From Cristatella mucedo (Eukaryota; Bryozoa; Phylactolaemata; Cristatellidae), in NCBI GenBank assembly GCA_009760855.2, contig WPIO01000163.1:472001-536000 (forward strand): a stretch of 64,000 nucleotides of DNA. Reading direction: 5' to 3'. The notes beneath the pieces are model-generated. The model worked only from the letters and a program-made list of their open reading frames with translations. It did not search any database and was not told where the DNA came from. A program made the position numbers and the translations under genes. This document shows, in pieces, positions 1 through 11,520 of the stretch (positions within the stretch are counted from its first letter, which is position 1; the number at the start of each line of letters is the position of its first letter).

Positions 1-1489
1 TCAGAGCAGTAGCGATTCGTAAGCTATAGTTAACCATAGGTTTCGTTTCGCTCTTCGGCTGCAAATGTATGCCGCCGCCGCTTGGTTTGCGCGGCTGCCG
101 ACCAGAGCCGGTGCATGCTGGTGCAAAACGTGAGCCGCTGAGCGCCGGTGCGACCTCGTCCGTGGCTGAGGACTAGAGTTAGCCGAACAACAAACTTGAA
201 TGGCGCCTAGAAACACTGCCAGGTTTCGCTACCGTTACTTTGGTCACCTCGAGTGCCATCAGCCTCTCGCCATTTCTCTTTCGGGAAAGCGTGCAAATGC
301 TATGTAACTACGGTTAACGTTTTTTTTTATCACAGTGAATGTCGGCCCGTGGTAAGCATTTCTGTCACAATCGCCTCCGAATCGCAGTCCGATTAAGTGT
401 CTTTCGCCCGACCTACGAAACTTTACCAGAGTGCTTCCTTTTTCTTTCTAACCATCGTCGGCGAAAACGCCCTGGCAGAACTCGATACGGAGACGCCTGC
501 AGCTTCTCCGGGGGCCGGCTGGCGCCGCGTTCGCGACGCCCCCTAGCCACGTGAGCTGGACTCGAGCGCCCCTCCCCCGCCATTTTCTCTGCGTGAGCAT
601 ACAGGGCCACAGCGGACAGCGGCGGCAGCGCTGCTGGCGGACCGCAGCGAGGTCAAAGGGCTACGGGGATTCACTAGACAGCAACCTCACGCGTCGCACG
701 CCGTCCGCCGGAAGCTAAGGGCGGACGTCCGAGGCCAACTAAAGTCGATCGATTGGCCGGCTGTGTAATCGCCGTCGGCGGCGGACGCGCGAGCATGCAC
801 CGTCTCGGCGCGCCCTCCGCCCAGCAGCAGCAGCAGCAGCAGAAGCGCGTTGGGAGGCGTCCTGGAGTGACCTTGACTTTTACCCCACCTCCACCCCACC
901 CCCACCCGCTCAACGGCAAAAGCGGACGCGGAGGAGCTGCGGACGACCGTCGAGCCGAGAAGCATGCGCGATCGCCGGGCGGCTTTCATTACGGCACCGA
1001 GCCGGATTCGTTCGACGAGACGGTAGTAAAGGAAGCAGACGGTAGTAAAGAAAGCACCGCTGAAAGATTTCCTCCGCCGATTCGATTCCTTCACTCGGCA
1101 CTAAAACCGAATGTGAGCTCCGCGACCGTCGCCGCGGCCGGCGCGAACCCACGATGCGCGGCGGCCTCCTTCTGTCGCCTCGGCGGCGCCTCGGCGGCTC
1201 AGGCTGCGCCGCCGAGGCGCCTCTCGTCGCCCAGCAGCCGCCGCAGCGAGGGTCGCCGGCGTCAGCTCTCCCTTACGGCCAATGCGGCCGAGGTCGTACG
1301 GATGACCCGGACTCGGCAGCGGGATTTTGACGTCGGACCCGCGACTTTGGCGGGCTCGCCTGCGTGGCGCTATTCGTCGCTCAGGCGACGCGGGCGACGC
1401 GGATGAGCGCGAACCGGTCGGTCACGAGATTAGCGCGTGCTGCGTGCGAGAAGTTTTCGAGCTGCGATGTTGAACGCTATTTAGCGCGA
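1..1489. other. GC- and CpG-rich stretch, no supported gene
   Basis: This stretch is rich in CpG, with a short CAG run near 822-842. Open frames exist on both strands (up to 217 codons) but they overlap each other, are arginine/alanine/proline rich and show no domain. I read them as chance frames in GC-rich DNA. It may be a CpG island or an untranslated exon, but no splice site or start stands out. Confidence 0.5.
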
Positions 1490-1700
1490 GCAGGAGTCGG
1501 AGCGTAAGCCCCAACCAATATATATATATATATATATAATACACGATACATAAATTATATAATAAGATATCATATAATATCATAATAAATATTATAGCAT
1601 CATATTATAATCTTTTTTGAGAGACCAATCAGGTTATTCACAGCCAGAGTACTATGGGTTAAGAGTATGGGCGGAGACTTGGCAGGAGTCGGAGCGTAAG
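1490..1700 (-). mobile_element. Short retroposon-like insertion flanked by a 19-bp target duplication
   Basis: A 173-bp insert (1509-1681) is bounded by two identical 19-bp direct repeats at 1490-1508 and 1682-1700 (CAGGAGTCGGAGCGTAAG preceded by G). The insert has a unique core of about 60 bp near 1620-1681 and a long AT-rich part with TATATA repeats at 1518-1540. A near-identical sister lies at 4291-4452. Long target duplications with an AT-rich tail are typical of target-primed retroposition. If so the element reads on the minus strand with the AT tract as its 3' tail. The source RNA is not recognised. Confidence 0.7.
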
Positions 1701-2311
1701 ACAGCTCGGCCGTCGCAGCACGAACGCAGCGACGGCCGAGCTCTCGCGGGCCACGCGCCGCTGTCTTTGTTATCCAGAAAATAAGCTGACAGCTCGGTTT
1801 TGTGGCGGCGTAAAATAAATACCCGAAATTCTCGTCAGCAGTGCCGTCGCCACTAATCCGCGGGGCTCGGCCACTAATCCGCGGGGCTGCGGCGGCGGCT
1901 GCGACGGCGCTCGGTGCTGCAGTGACCCGGGCAAGCGTCCCGCGCTTTCCAAGTCTGTAAACCTTCGGAGTGGGCGCTCCGCACGTTTCCTTTTTTCCGC
2001 TCTGGCCCCCGCCGCCCGTATTCGATCTGAGCGCCGCGTCTCAGCTCGTGGCCTGGCACCCTGGCGATCTCAGCTCCGGCCGCTCGCCACATCCTCCTCA
2101 TCCCTGTCAACAATCCGCCCACTGCGCTACTTTCTCTTACCAAAACTCGGCTCTGACGAACGATCAACTACGCTTGACGACAACAAAAGCTAAGAGCGAA
2201 CGGCCTACAGAGCATACGCGGGCCACGGGCGACAGGGGGCCTGACGCGGCGACGGCTCGTCGCAGCAGCGGCATAGAATGAACAGGCTTGGCACATCAGC
2301 CTCTCCCGCTC

Positions 2312-2392
<81 letters not shown>

Positions 2393-4290
2393 TCGGGCCC
2401 TTTAGAGGTATTTGGTTTCCAACTGACTTACTCTGTAAACTCGGCTTTCTAGTGGGAAAGCGCGCACGCCTCTGTTTTACTAATTTTACCAACTGGAATG
2501 AAGCCATTCGTCTGCTGCGCGCCTCGCAATGTCTTTCCCGCCCCGCCCCCGTGGCTGCATTCGCAGCCGCCATCGAGGCCGGCGTCGTCGTTGAACCCAG
2601 CGAGTGTCAAAAGAGCCCAGCGCCCACTGCGGCGAAGCGCGATAGATCACTGAGCGGCTTGCCGTCGACGAACGGACGGCTATTAGGATCGCGCAGCAAC
2701 GCAGCGACGTAGCGATGGCTCCTCTCTGACCGCCATTGGTGCAGCCCCGGCGAGCGGCCGCAATGAGGACGGAGCAACCCTACCGATCGGTCGACCCCCG
2801 ACGGCTGCAGCAATGCGAATTCGCCTTCCTCACGCATGGCCGCCGGAGGAAACCACCTTAAAGCGAAGCGGTACGCGGCAAAGCGCTGCTCGAGCGCGGA
2901 ACTAGTCGTATCCACATTCTCTAACGGAACCGATTGCGCCGCCGTCGTCGCCTTTGCCGGAAGTCGGTGGAGCTACCGGAAGCACCGGGTGCAAACGGCG
3001 AACGGACTCAGGGCGTAATGGCGCTACGCGTTCGAGCCAGCGACGCTCGCCGACGTTTCGGAATTCGTATTTCGGATCGTCGCCCTCGGCGGCGCGATTG
3101 GCTCGATCGAAGCCGATCATTGCGACTCGGGCTCTGCCGGCCGAGCGGGGACCGACCGAGCTGCAGCCTCGCGATCGCCCGGGCCAACGCTCTCGCCACC
3201 ACCGCCGCCAATCCTCTTCAGCGAGCGTGCGCCACCGGCCAGCCGCCGCCGCACGCGTGCGGCAGAGAGCGAGCAAGCCGCCGCATCCGAGGCGCCGGAT
3301 TAGCAAGCCCGTTCACCACATCGTAGCTCGGAGCGGCGGTCGCCGAGCGAGCGGGCGAGCTCGCACCGCAGCCGCAGCGCGCTAATCGGAGAGCGGCGGA
3401 GGCTGCGGCCTCGGAGCGCCCTCTCAAGATGCGCCGCCGCTGCTGGAGACGCGTCGCCATCCGCCCTTCGCGGTCTGCGGGAAGGCCAGCAGCTCGCGGC
3501 CAGGCGAAGCCGGATGCCAGGTACGGCTCGGTGGCTGCCGGCGAGCGGCTAGCGCGCGGACGCTCGCGCGGACTCAAGCACGCGCGGACGCTCTCGCGGA
3601 CGCTCGCGCGGCACATTGGCGGAGCCACGTACTGGCGCCGCACATCGGCAGTCTGCGTCGTACCTGTCGGTTGAGCCATAGCTGCAGACTGAATGGTCGC
3701 TGCGGCGCCGCGAAGTGCCGCTCGCTACGGCCTCGCGGAGCGCTCTGCTTCTGCGAAGCGCCGCGGTCGATCTTTAAGGCAGGCTCGGCTGGCGGCGGCG
3801 GCGGCGGCGTCGGCCACCAGGTGCGTCCTCCAGTAACAGGCTATTGAGCCGGTGCCGGGGCTAACAACACCTCGCGCAGCGGCTAAGGAAAATGTTGGCG
3901 AGTAATTAATCGCACCTGGCTACGCATGCGCTTCGAGAGCCTCGGCGCGAGCCGCCCTCCGGGCCGCATCGGCCCCAGGGGTGGCCCTGGCATGACCCCA
4001 TAGCGACCGCTACCTCTGCGGCAGCTGGGCTGCCGCTGCGGGCTTGCCGCCTCGGGCTGATCGGCGTTGGCGGCTGGCGCTCCGCACGATCGCCAAGGAT
4101 CGCGGGCGACCACGGGTGCGCTTCCGGGTGAAAGGGTGGCTCGGCGATCGCTTATCGGAACTGCGGGTCACCCGTCGACTGAGCGGGAACGGATGCACGC
4201 TCCCGGCGATCGAACGTCGCTAATGCCTCTCTGCTGATTCGGTCCAGTGCATGGGGATGTCCATAGGGAAAGGGGAGTTATGCCCCTGCC
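1701..4290. other. GC-rich stretch without a supported gene
   Basis: CpG-rich DNA containing the CT microsatellite described separately. Many overlapping arginine-rich frames occur on both strands. The most protein-like is a minus frame ending at 2902-2904, with a C-terminal part rich in Pro, Gly and Asp, but it has neither a clear acceptor nor codon bias. ETS-like CCGGAAG motifs occur near 2958 and 2977. A promoter or 5' exon is possible but not shown. Confidence 0.4.
2318..2391. repeat. (CT)n microsatellite
   Basis: An uninterrupted CT dinucleotide run of about 70 bp. It produces false Leu-Ser and Arg-Glu repeat frames on the two strands. Confidence 0.97.
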
Positions 4291-4452
4291 AAAAAAAAAA
4301 TATATATATATATATTTAATACACGATACATACATTATATAATAAGATATCATATAATATCATAATAAATATTATAGCATCATATTATAATATTTTTAGA
4401 GAGACCAATCAGGTTATTCACAGCCAGAGTACTATGGGTTAAGAGTATAGAC
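4291..4452 (-). mobile_element. Sister copy of the 1509-1681 short repeat
   Basis: From the TATATA run near 4300 to GTTAAGAGTAT near 4440 this matches the insert at 1509-1681 almost base for base, in the same orientation and 2.8 kb away. The core GAGAGACCAATCAGGTTATT is identical. An A run precedes the AT tract. No clear target duplication was found around this copy. Confidence 0.75.
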
Positions 4453-4736
4453 GCACATGTACACGAATAAAAAGCATCATAGTCACGTGTGCTCGAATTT
4501 TTTATGTACGAATACACGTGTATATTCACGCACGCATACAGCGCACGTACATTTGAAACATATATGTACGCGCCGAAACGGCGGCTGGCTAAATCATTCA
4601 GATTATGAATTATATTCATTATTGGCGGTTTCTGCAGCAAAATGGCTACGAAACGATAATCTATGGCTAAGGCAACATGAAAGCCACGGCGGCCATGCAG
4701 TGGGCAGTGAGTTGCGCTCCATGATTTGAGCTCCAG

Positions 4737-5093
4737 CAGTTAATCTGATTTGGAATTAACTCCCGACTTGCGTCACGACATCCCCTGACTTGACCACATT
4801 TAAAATGAACTTAAAAACGCACCTATTTATCAGAGCATTTAGTGGGTCACTGTGATTCATTCTTTACGTACTTATGCATGCTGACACTGTGCATGCTGCT
4901 GCTAACCACATTTGCATGCTGACCCCGTGCATGTCAACCCTAACCATTTTATTGATGTTGCTTATCAAGCACGATACCACTCACCATTCTATCGTGTTTC
5001 CTTTGCAGCAAATGTAAAGCGCCTATAAATAGATTGAGTTCTCTGAGGGCGCTTTATCAAGTGTGTTATTATTATTGTTTTTATTATTACTTG
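4737..5093 (+). mobile_element. LINE-B 3' end, 5'-truncated
   Basis: Matches the last part of the LINE-B open frame and its 3' untranslated region: the segment that gives CGACATCCCCTGACTTGACC, two GCATGCTGAC-type repeats, then the terminal hairpin (AAGCGCC...GGGCGCTTT) and ATT repeats. It is on the plus strand and cannot encode anything. Confidence 0.85.
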
Positions 5094-5261
5094 AAATTTT
5101 ATAAGCTGTGAGCCGCACGAGAATCGCTACACGCTATGACCTGTTGTTGAAAGCCGATGGCCCTTCGTCGCCGTCGAATAGAATTCCGCTTGGATACAGA
5201 CTCGTTGTCCTAAGCTATGGGTGCTCTTCGCTGACGCCGCGTTCCGCTCCTTCTGCCATAA

Positions 5262-5462
5262 AAAATTCTTGGCTGATTTAACAATCTCCTTTTTTTAGCT
5301 GAATTAGCATCCTCATTTTTATAGCGGCAGATGAGGCTTATCGGCTAACGCCGCCGCTTGCAGTCGGCAGCAACGAGTCGCCCCACGGCAGAATTCGAGC
5401 CCATGAACTCGGTCGTTAAGACCGAGCACCTTACCTCCTGCGCTCTCACGGCCCTGGCATTT
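5262..5462 (-). mobile_element. SINE-A copy
   Basis: On the minus strand a tRNA-like head (A-box region near 5435, B-box-like GGGCTCGAATTC near 5395) is followed by the SINE-A body. The body has an ACTGCAAGCGGCGG-type segment and a tail containing ATGAGGATGCTAATTCAGCT and TGTTAAATCAGCCAAG. The same order occurs in the copies at 7418, 29640, 32848, 59020, 60965 and 63470. Confidence 0.8.
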
Positions 5463-7417
5463 ATGCTTGAATTAGCGCTGCCCCTGCAAATAGGTGGCAG
5501 CGACTCCGGGGCTCGGGGCTTAGCGTGCGCTCGCCGCGCCCAAGCTGAGACTAGCAGCGTCCCGCCAAGCACTTCACTGGCAGCCTACTACTAGTCAGGC
5601 ACGGGTGTGTACGCCGCCGCTCACCCCGTTTGTAACAGCGCATTGTGCACGTATGCACTGTGCAATCCTTTCTCTTGAGACTCTGAGTCGCGACTATCTA
5701 GCCGAGACAGCTCGACACGTCCGCCGGTGCCAGAGCGTCGGCAAGCGGCCGAGGCCGACGGGTGCAGACTACTCGCCTTCCTAAGTAAATAAGCCGCTCG
5801 GCTTTAAACGAGCTGACCTGCGGGTCGCCATTTGAAGGCGCTGCAGCTCTCCAGGTTTGCGATGCGAAGCAAATAAATAAGCTTCCAAAGCTCTAGCGAA
5901 ACGCGTTCGCCAAGCCGCGCGGTCCGGGGCCTCCGAGACGAATTCGCTCTCGGATTCGCTGAGGAGCAGATCGCTCGCTTTCCGCTGAGCTGCGACGCAG
6001 CTGCGCTGCCACGACCGCGAAGCCTCTCCAGAGGAGAGCTCGGAAGCATCTTAGCAACGGCTACCTTGACCACCGTGGCGGCAGAGCCTCCGTCGCAGTG
6101 GCCGCTCGCGGGGCGACCACGTGACTTGCGCCCTCGGGCTAGATGGCATCCAGGCAAGGCAAGGCCGCTCTGAAGCTGAGCGTTCGGTCGGAAGGTCGAC
6201 GGAGAGACGCGGCAAGCTTCTTGCAACTTGCCGCGCAAGACGTGTGCGGACGGTCGTCGTCCTAATAGGCGGAAGGTGACAATCACGCGGCCAAGTCGCA
6301 CGTCAATAGATTCATTTGGCACCTCCGAACGGCATCGCGGCGCAGGCTCTGGAAGCGTGCGGCAGTGCTAACTATAGCTAGCGAAAAGTTGAGCGAGGGG
6401 CGGCGGAAGCCAGCCTTACGATAATCCTACGCTGTGCCGGCTACGCAGATTGACCCAAGGAAAATGAAGAAAATTCAAGACTTTTTCGACCTCCAAAAAG
6501 TGTGGGATGAGTGCTGAGAAAGGTTAATTCGATACAGGAGCCACGCTTCGGCGGCAACCGGACACGTGTGAGTTCGCAGTGCGCTGAACAGGAACAGCTG
6601 CAGCCGAGGACAATTTACAGGCATCGGCCAGGGTCGCATCGCTGCCTAGCGGGCGGGGCCAAGAGGAGGAGCAATAACGGCAGCCTCGCCCTCGCTGTCG
6701 CATTGGTGACTCGGGCAACGGCTGAACGAAGTGGCGAGATCACAGCAAAAAAACCGCTGGCAGGGACGAATTTAAATTACCGATCCGCAGATGATTAGTT
6801 GGCTGAAAATTTACGGCTTCGCAGCACCTCGACGCAGCGATCAAACGTTGAAATTTCGGTGGATATAATGTACTGGCTAATTTTACTCCCTAAACATTTA
6901 ACGCATACAGCGACGAGGCCATTCGCATGAGTGAAGTGACTCTGCATCATTTCAACCACAATTGACGCGCGGCGTGCTGCAGGAAACCACACAGGATGCA
7001 TCATTACGGTGGTTCTTTCGTCAGAAGATATAAAAAGGTAAATAGGATTGCTTATTATTTCATGGACCTACTAGCTGATTGAGGCCTTTAGGAATAGCTA
7101 TGCAGAGTTTAAGGGGAGCTTTCGGAAGCCGCTGTGAGAAGCGTAATCACGTCGGGCTTGACAGAGGTCGGCTCCCTGACCAAGACGGTAATTGGGCAAT
7201 TGCCTAAAAGCGAAGCCGAGGCAACTCGAAGCTGCCGCTGCAACGGTGAGCTGAATTTCCATGCGTCGTCCAATTAGCTCTTATTATCTCCGGTCAACGA
7301 GATTGGGGCGCATCCTGCACCCGTTCGAAGGAAACAAAAGCCTCCTCCGTTGGCGAGCCCATGGAAACGCCAGAGATTGAACCTACGTCAGACAACCGCA
7401 GTTCGGCAGGACCATTC
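5463..7417. other. GC-rich stretch with weak open frames
   Basis: No exon is established. A minus frame at 5804-6322 (172 codons, starting MPNESIDVRLGRVIV) has more natural composition than most chance frames here but no domain and no codon bias. At 6463-6516 on the plus strand there is a 17-codon frame (MKKIQDFFDLQKVWDEC) with A at -3 of its ATG. Both could be chance; I give each about 0.15. Confidence 0.35.
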
Positions 7418-7622
7418 GGTACGGTGAGCCGGGATGGCTCACTAGGTAAGGCGATTGCTTTTCACGACCTCGGCCCCGGGGTCGTGGGTTCGAATCCTGC
7501 GGTGGGCGATCCTGTATCGTCACTGCAAGCGGTGGTGAAAGCCGTAAAGGCTCTTCTATCGCTATGTAAAAGAGTCTGTAAAATTGGGGTTGTATTTATT
7601 CTTTATGTATTTATTTAAATAG
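7418..7622 (+). mobile_element. SINE-A copy with recognisable Pol III boxes
   Basis: The tRNA-like head has an A-box-like TGGCTCACTAGG near 7434 and a perfect B box GGTTCGAATCC at 7487-7497. The body continues through GTGGGCGATCCTGTATCGTCACTGC, CTATGTAAAAGAG and a T-rich tail. These internal RNA polymerase III promoter elements mark a tRNA-derived SINE. It is not a tRNA gene because the acceptor and anticodon stems do not pair. Confidence 0.85.
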
Positions 7623-8345
7623 GTCTTCATAGAAAATTCTTGCCATTGATACGGTGAGAGAAGGCCGAGTTAAAAGGACAAGGCCTAAGAAATGCACGCT
7701 CAAGCAGCTAGGGGACAGCAGCCTGAGACTCCTTCGGCAATTATCTCTTAGGCAAGATCAGGTGTCAGGCCTGTCAACAAGGGGCTTGCTTTCTCTAGCC
7801 GTTGAAGGATATATTTCTAACTCTAGAAAGTCCTGAAACAAGTCCATTGGTCTAGAGTCTTGGTCTAGGATTATAGTTTTTCAGGAGATACAAAATAAAA
7901 GCCCAATTGCAATTTTGAATTGTGTGCCTCAGTTGAATCGCTGGTAGCACACTATATACCAAGGTTGTACGCTCTTTGCGCTGTGGCAAATGCAAATCGC
8001 CTGTAAGACAATTAATTTTTTTAGAAGTCTATTTATGCCAATGATACACACCTACAAATACACCAGGAAACCATAAAAGAAACGTCTCCGTTTGACTCTC
8101 AAGACTTCTGGAACATGCGAAAAGCATGTGGGTATTTTATCATAGTTTGAAGTACTTGGTTGTGACGCCTGCTAATAGTTCAACCTAATATATTTTCATG
8201 AAGTTATTTTTTCAGAGAACCAAGTTGTCTGTAGGTTAGTAGCTAATCTAAACGTTCTCTCTGATACTAAAGCTTATACACCTGTATGTAATGCAACCTT
8301 GCTTAGATCCGTCTGCACTTCTAGGAAAAAATAGACTTAAAATAT
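7623..8345. other. Unassigned AT-moderate DNA
   Basis: No exon, repeat family or RNA gene recognised. Only short frames are present. Confidence 0.5.
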
Positions 8346-8490
8346 ACAATATAATTCATTTGCATAGCACCACAGGAGAACTTAATCTCTTTTCAGGCGC
8401 TTCACATATGACTCAGGGCTCCAACCCAAGATCTCAGCTAGACCTTGGTCGGGGCGAGCACCTTAACCGCTGGGCCAAACCAGCTCGGCT

Positions 8491-8493
<3 letters not shown>
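8346..8493 (-). mobile_element. SINE-B copy (tRNA-like head plus LINE-B hairpin tail)
   Basis: Read on the minus strand, a tRNA-like head (GAGCTGGTTTGGCCCAGCGG, then a GGGTTGGAGCCCTGAG B-box region) is followed by GTGAAGCGCCTGAAAAGAG and AGTTCTCCTG, the LINE-B terminal hairpin. The head is immediately preceded on its own strand by a GA array (8493-8804). The copy at 30213-30355 has the same arrangement. Confidence 0.85.
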
Positions 8494-8573
<80 letters not shown>

Positions 8574-8722
8574 TCCTCTCTCTATCTCTCTCTCTCGCTC
8601 TCTCTCAGTCTCTGCCTCTCCTCCTCTCCCTCTCTCTATCTCCCTCTCTCTCTCTGCCTCTCATTCTCAGCCTCTCCTTCTCTGCCTCTCCTTCTCTGCC
8701 TCTCTATCTCTCCCTCTCTCTA

Positions 8723-8785
<63 letters not shown>

Positions 8786-8804
8786 CTCCTTCTCTGCCTC
8801 TCCT
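8493..8804. repeat. Imperfect (CT)n array
   Basis: About 310 bp of CT repeats with CTCC, CTGC and CTAT interruptions. It abuts the 5' end of a SINE-B copy on one side and the 3' end of a LINE-A copy on the other. Confidence 0.97.
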
Positions 8805-9399
8805 TATGTAATGTAATGTATCTCCATCAGTAACTCCACAAAGTCATAAAGACCATGTGGGTGTTACGCAGGAGATTTTTGTATAGCGCACTCACAGCCT
8901 AAGCGGCTTTCGGTACGCATTCGGTAGCCAACAGACTTCGTCTTACACAACACAGAGAAAGTAGGAAGCATAGCGGAGTCAGGAGAGCAGTCGAGGTAGT
9001 GAGTAGCATGGAAGTAGCAGTTCATGACAGCTGAAAAAGATGTGCCATAGTCGGCAGTTGGAGAGTAGTTGTCGTTGCGTAAGAATTGTGGAAGCGAATT
9101 CCACAGTCTAGGACCTGCAGAGCCAAAGCTTCTGTCGCCATCTGTCTTTAAGCGGAGGAATGGGACAGCTAATTTATTGTCCACATAGGACCTGAGGGCG
9201 CGAACAGGCTGAAACTGATGCAGCAGTTCAGCTAGGTACGAAGGAGCCAAGCCGTGGCGGGCCTTGTGGGTCAGCGTAAGAACTTGGCTCTGTATCCTTT
9301 GCTCAACCGGCAACCATCCTAGCTCTTTCAGCAGAGGTGACACGTGCTCAAACCGCTGGGACTTGAAGACCAGCCTTGCAGCCATATTCATAGTCCGCT
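8805..9399 (-). mobile_element. LINE-A, 5'-truncated 3' end
   Basis: A minus-strand LINE-A fragment. Its 3' end (TATGTAATGTAATGTATCTCC at 8805 on the plus strand) is the family terminus, with TACATT-type repeats. It lacks everything upstream of the C-terminal domain and ends abruptly at 9399, where a CT array starts. Confidence 0.92.
8864..9391 (-). pseudogene. LINE-A ORF2 C-terminal domain fragment
   Basis: An open frame of 175 codons encoding only the C-terminal domain that follows reverse transcriptase in CR1/L2-type LINEs. Family hallmarks are LGWLPVEQRIQ near residues 24-34, GLAPSYLAELL near 49-59 and PRLWNSLPQFLRN near 92-104. The copy at 37523-38095 is a close paralogue. No reverse transcriptase is attached, so this is a dead fragment that happens to remain open. 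Confidence 0.9.
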
Positions 9400-9589
9400 A
9401 TCCCTTTCTCTCTCTCTTTCTCTCTCTATCTCACTCTCTCTTTCTCCCTCTCTCTGTCTGTCTGTCTCTCTCTCACTCTGTCTCTCCGTCTCTCTCTCTC
9501 TCTCTCTCTGCCTCTCTTTCTCTCCCTCTCTCTCTTTCCCTCTCTCTCTCTCTCTCTATATATGTCTGTCTCCCACTCTCTTTCTCTCC

Positions 9590-9670
<81 letters not shown>

Positions 9671-9715
9671 CTGTCAGTCCTCGTCGGACTGTCTGCGGGC
9701 TGAACCAGCTATCCT
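9400..9715. repeat. (CT)n array with conserved leader
   Basis: CT repeats run to about 9667, then CACTGTCAGTCCTCGTCGGA and CTGTCTGC. This non-microsatellite flank recurs, inverted, beside the GA array at 30003. The array therefore looks like part of an interspersed repeat and not just a local slippage product. Confidence 0.85.
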
Positions 9716-9734
9716 AAGTCGATGTTACGCATTA

Positions 9735-10700
9735 GAGCTTTAAATAGCCAACTCAAAGCCTAGACAGTTTTTCGCTCTACAGCGGCAGCTAACAGGCTAT
9801 ATCGGACGCACGGAAGCGAAAGCGAGATATATAGCTGAGTCACGAGGGCAGTCTAGAAACTGAGTGGCATGAAAGTAGCAGCTCAGAACTTCTGGAAAGG
9901 AAGTGCCCACAGTCGGCAGTAGGATAACGGAAGCAGTTAAGTAAGAACTGTGGATGCGAAGCTCCGAAGTCTGAGATCTGCAAAGAAAAGGCTACGCAAT
10001 CGCAAGCGGTATTTAAGCCGAGTAATGGAACAACTAACGTATTAGTAATACTGAGGACCTCAGGACGCAAGGAGGCTGAAACTGGTGCTGCAGTTTCGCT
10101 GCGGATGAAGGAGCCAACTATGGCAGGTCATGTGACGGGTCATGTGGCTCATCGCAATAGCTTGACTCTGCATCCATTAATCGGCATGGAGCCATTGAAG
10201 CTCCTTCAGCAAAGGAGACACGTGGCAGATCTTCTGAGATTTGTTAACTTGCCTTGCAGTCATAGTCCTCATCAGCTACACTGGTCTAGTGCCCTTTTTT
10301 TGGCACGCAAGCCTACATGGAATTGAAATAATCCAGCCTAGACAGGACCATGAAGCTATTTAAATTTTCGGCTAGCCACCATGAAAGAGTGTGTCTAATT
10401 TTACGTACGGATCGGACGTGATGGCTTGCTGTAGAGGCAGTCTTTGTAAGAAAGCTTTCACAGCGTGTTCTGTTTTCAAACACGGCAACAAAATTCCGAG
10501 CGTACGGTGACGGCTGCACACCAGCATCGCCAGCTAAAAACCAAAGTCGCCCAGCCTAGACAAATGCTTGGGGTGTCCTATGAGTAGCAGTTCTATTTTA
10601 TCGTCGTTGAGTTTACCAAATACTTCTTAAATTCAGGATCAAAAGTCTGAAGGTCAAGCTTACCAGTCGTTGCAGCAGATTCGGACGTTTAAAATTACGG
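9735..10700 (-). mobile_element. Degenerate LINE-A copy
   Basis: Diverged minus-strand LINE-A. Recognisable blocks, compared with the copy at 37478, include the tail of the C-terminal domain, the GAAGGAGCCAA and GACTCTGCATCC regions, the CGGACGTGATGGCTTGCTGTAGAGGCAG segment and the GGGTGTCCTATGAGTAGCAG segment near 10570. All frames are broken. It is older than the other LINE-A copies. Confidence 0.8.
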
Positions 10701-11027
10701 CCTCTGCTAGCTATCTTCAACTTGGATATGTCAGTCGTTTTCAATCTAGTAGATGTTTAGATTAAATTTTGGGATGCTCTTTCAGAATATACAACTAGCT
10801 TCAACTCAGTGCATCATGATATTTAATAATTAGAATTTCTACTTTACAACACTTGGGCATGCTATACATAAGAGTTTTTACGATCCCTAAATAGCGACAT
10901 AATCTAGATTTTGCACAATTTAAACATAAGTGTTCCTTCATTTAGTAAAATGCTTTCAGACTGCCTCTTACTCGAATTTCTTACATGATCAGCAGCTGAA
11001 CTGTGGCGCTTCAGGCTTTACCGGCAA
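10701..11027. other. Unassigned spacer
   Basis: AT-rich, no recognised feature; possibly older LINE remnant continuing from the left. Confidence 0.4.
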
Positions 11028-11520
11028 TCCACCGCCATGTTAAATCCGCTGCCGCCATGTTAAATCCACCGCCGTGTTAAATCCGCCGCCGCCATGTTAA
11101 ATCCACCGCGATGTTAAATCCGCTGCCGCCATGTTAAATCCACCGCCGTGTTAAATCCGCCGCCGCCATATTAAATCCACCGCCATGTTAAATCCACCGC
11201 CATGTTAAATCCGCTGCCGCCATGTTAAATCCACCGCCGTGTTAAATCCGCCGCCGCCATATTAAATCCACCGCCATGTTAAATCCACCGCCATGTTAAA
11301 TCCGCCGCCGCCATGTTAAATCCACCGCGATGTTAAATCCACCGCCGATGTTAAATCCGCCGCCGCCATGTTAAATCCACCGCCGTGTTAAATCCGCTGC
11401 CGCCATGTTAAATCCACCGCCATGTTAAATCCGCCGCCGCCATGTTAAATCCACCGCGATGTTAAATCCGCCGCCGCCATGTTAAATCCACCGCCGTGTT
11501 AAATCCGCAGCCGCCATGTT
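11028..11520. repeat. Minisatellite with alternating 20- and 17-bp units
   Basis: About 490 bp built from ATGTTAAATCC followed by either GCCGCCGCC-type or ACCGCC-type spacers. This gives a compound period near 37 bp. Unit variants (CATG, CGTG, CGATG, CATA) are themselves arranged in higher-order blocks. Frequent TAA stops rule out coding on the plus strand. Confidence 0.95.

Noticed and set aside
5804-6322. 172-codon minus frame as a gene
   Set aside because: Composition is plausible but there is no domain, codon bias, promoter or splice signal; kept only as a note in the region entry.
7425-7505. tRNA gene
   Set aside because: A and B boxes are present but the arms do not fold into a cloverleaf, and the sequence continues into a repeated SINE-A body found at seven other sites.
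8291-8833. 180-codon Leu/Ser repeat frame
   Set aside because: Pure translation of a CT microsatellite and SINE sequence.
11028-11520. CRISPR-like array
   Set aside because: Spacers are not unique: both parts of each unit repeat. The DNA is eukaryotic.
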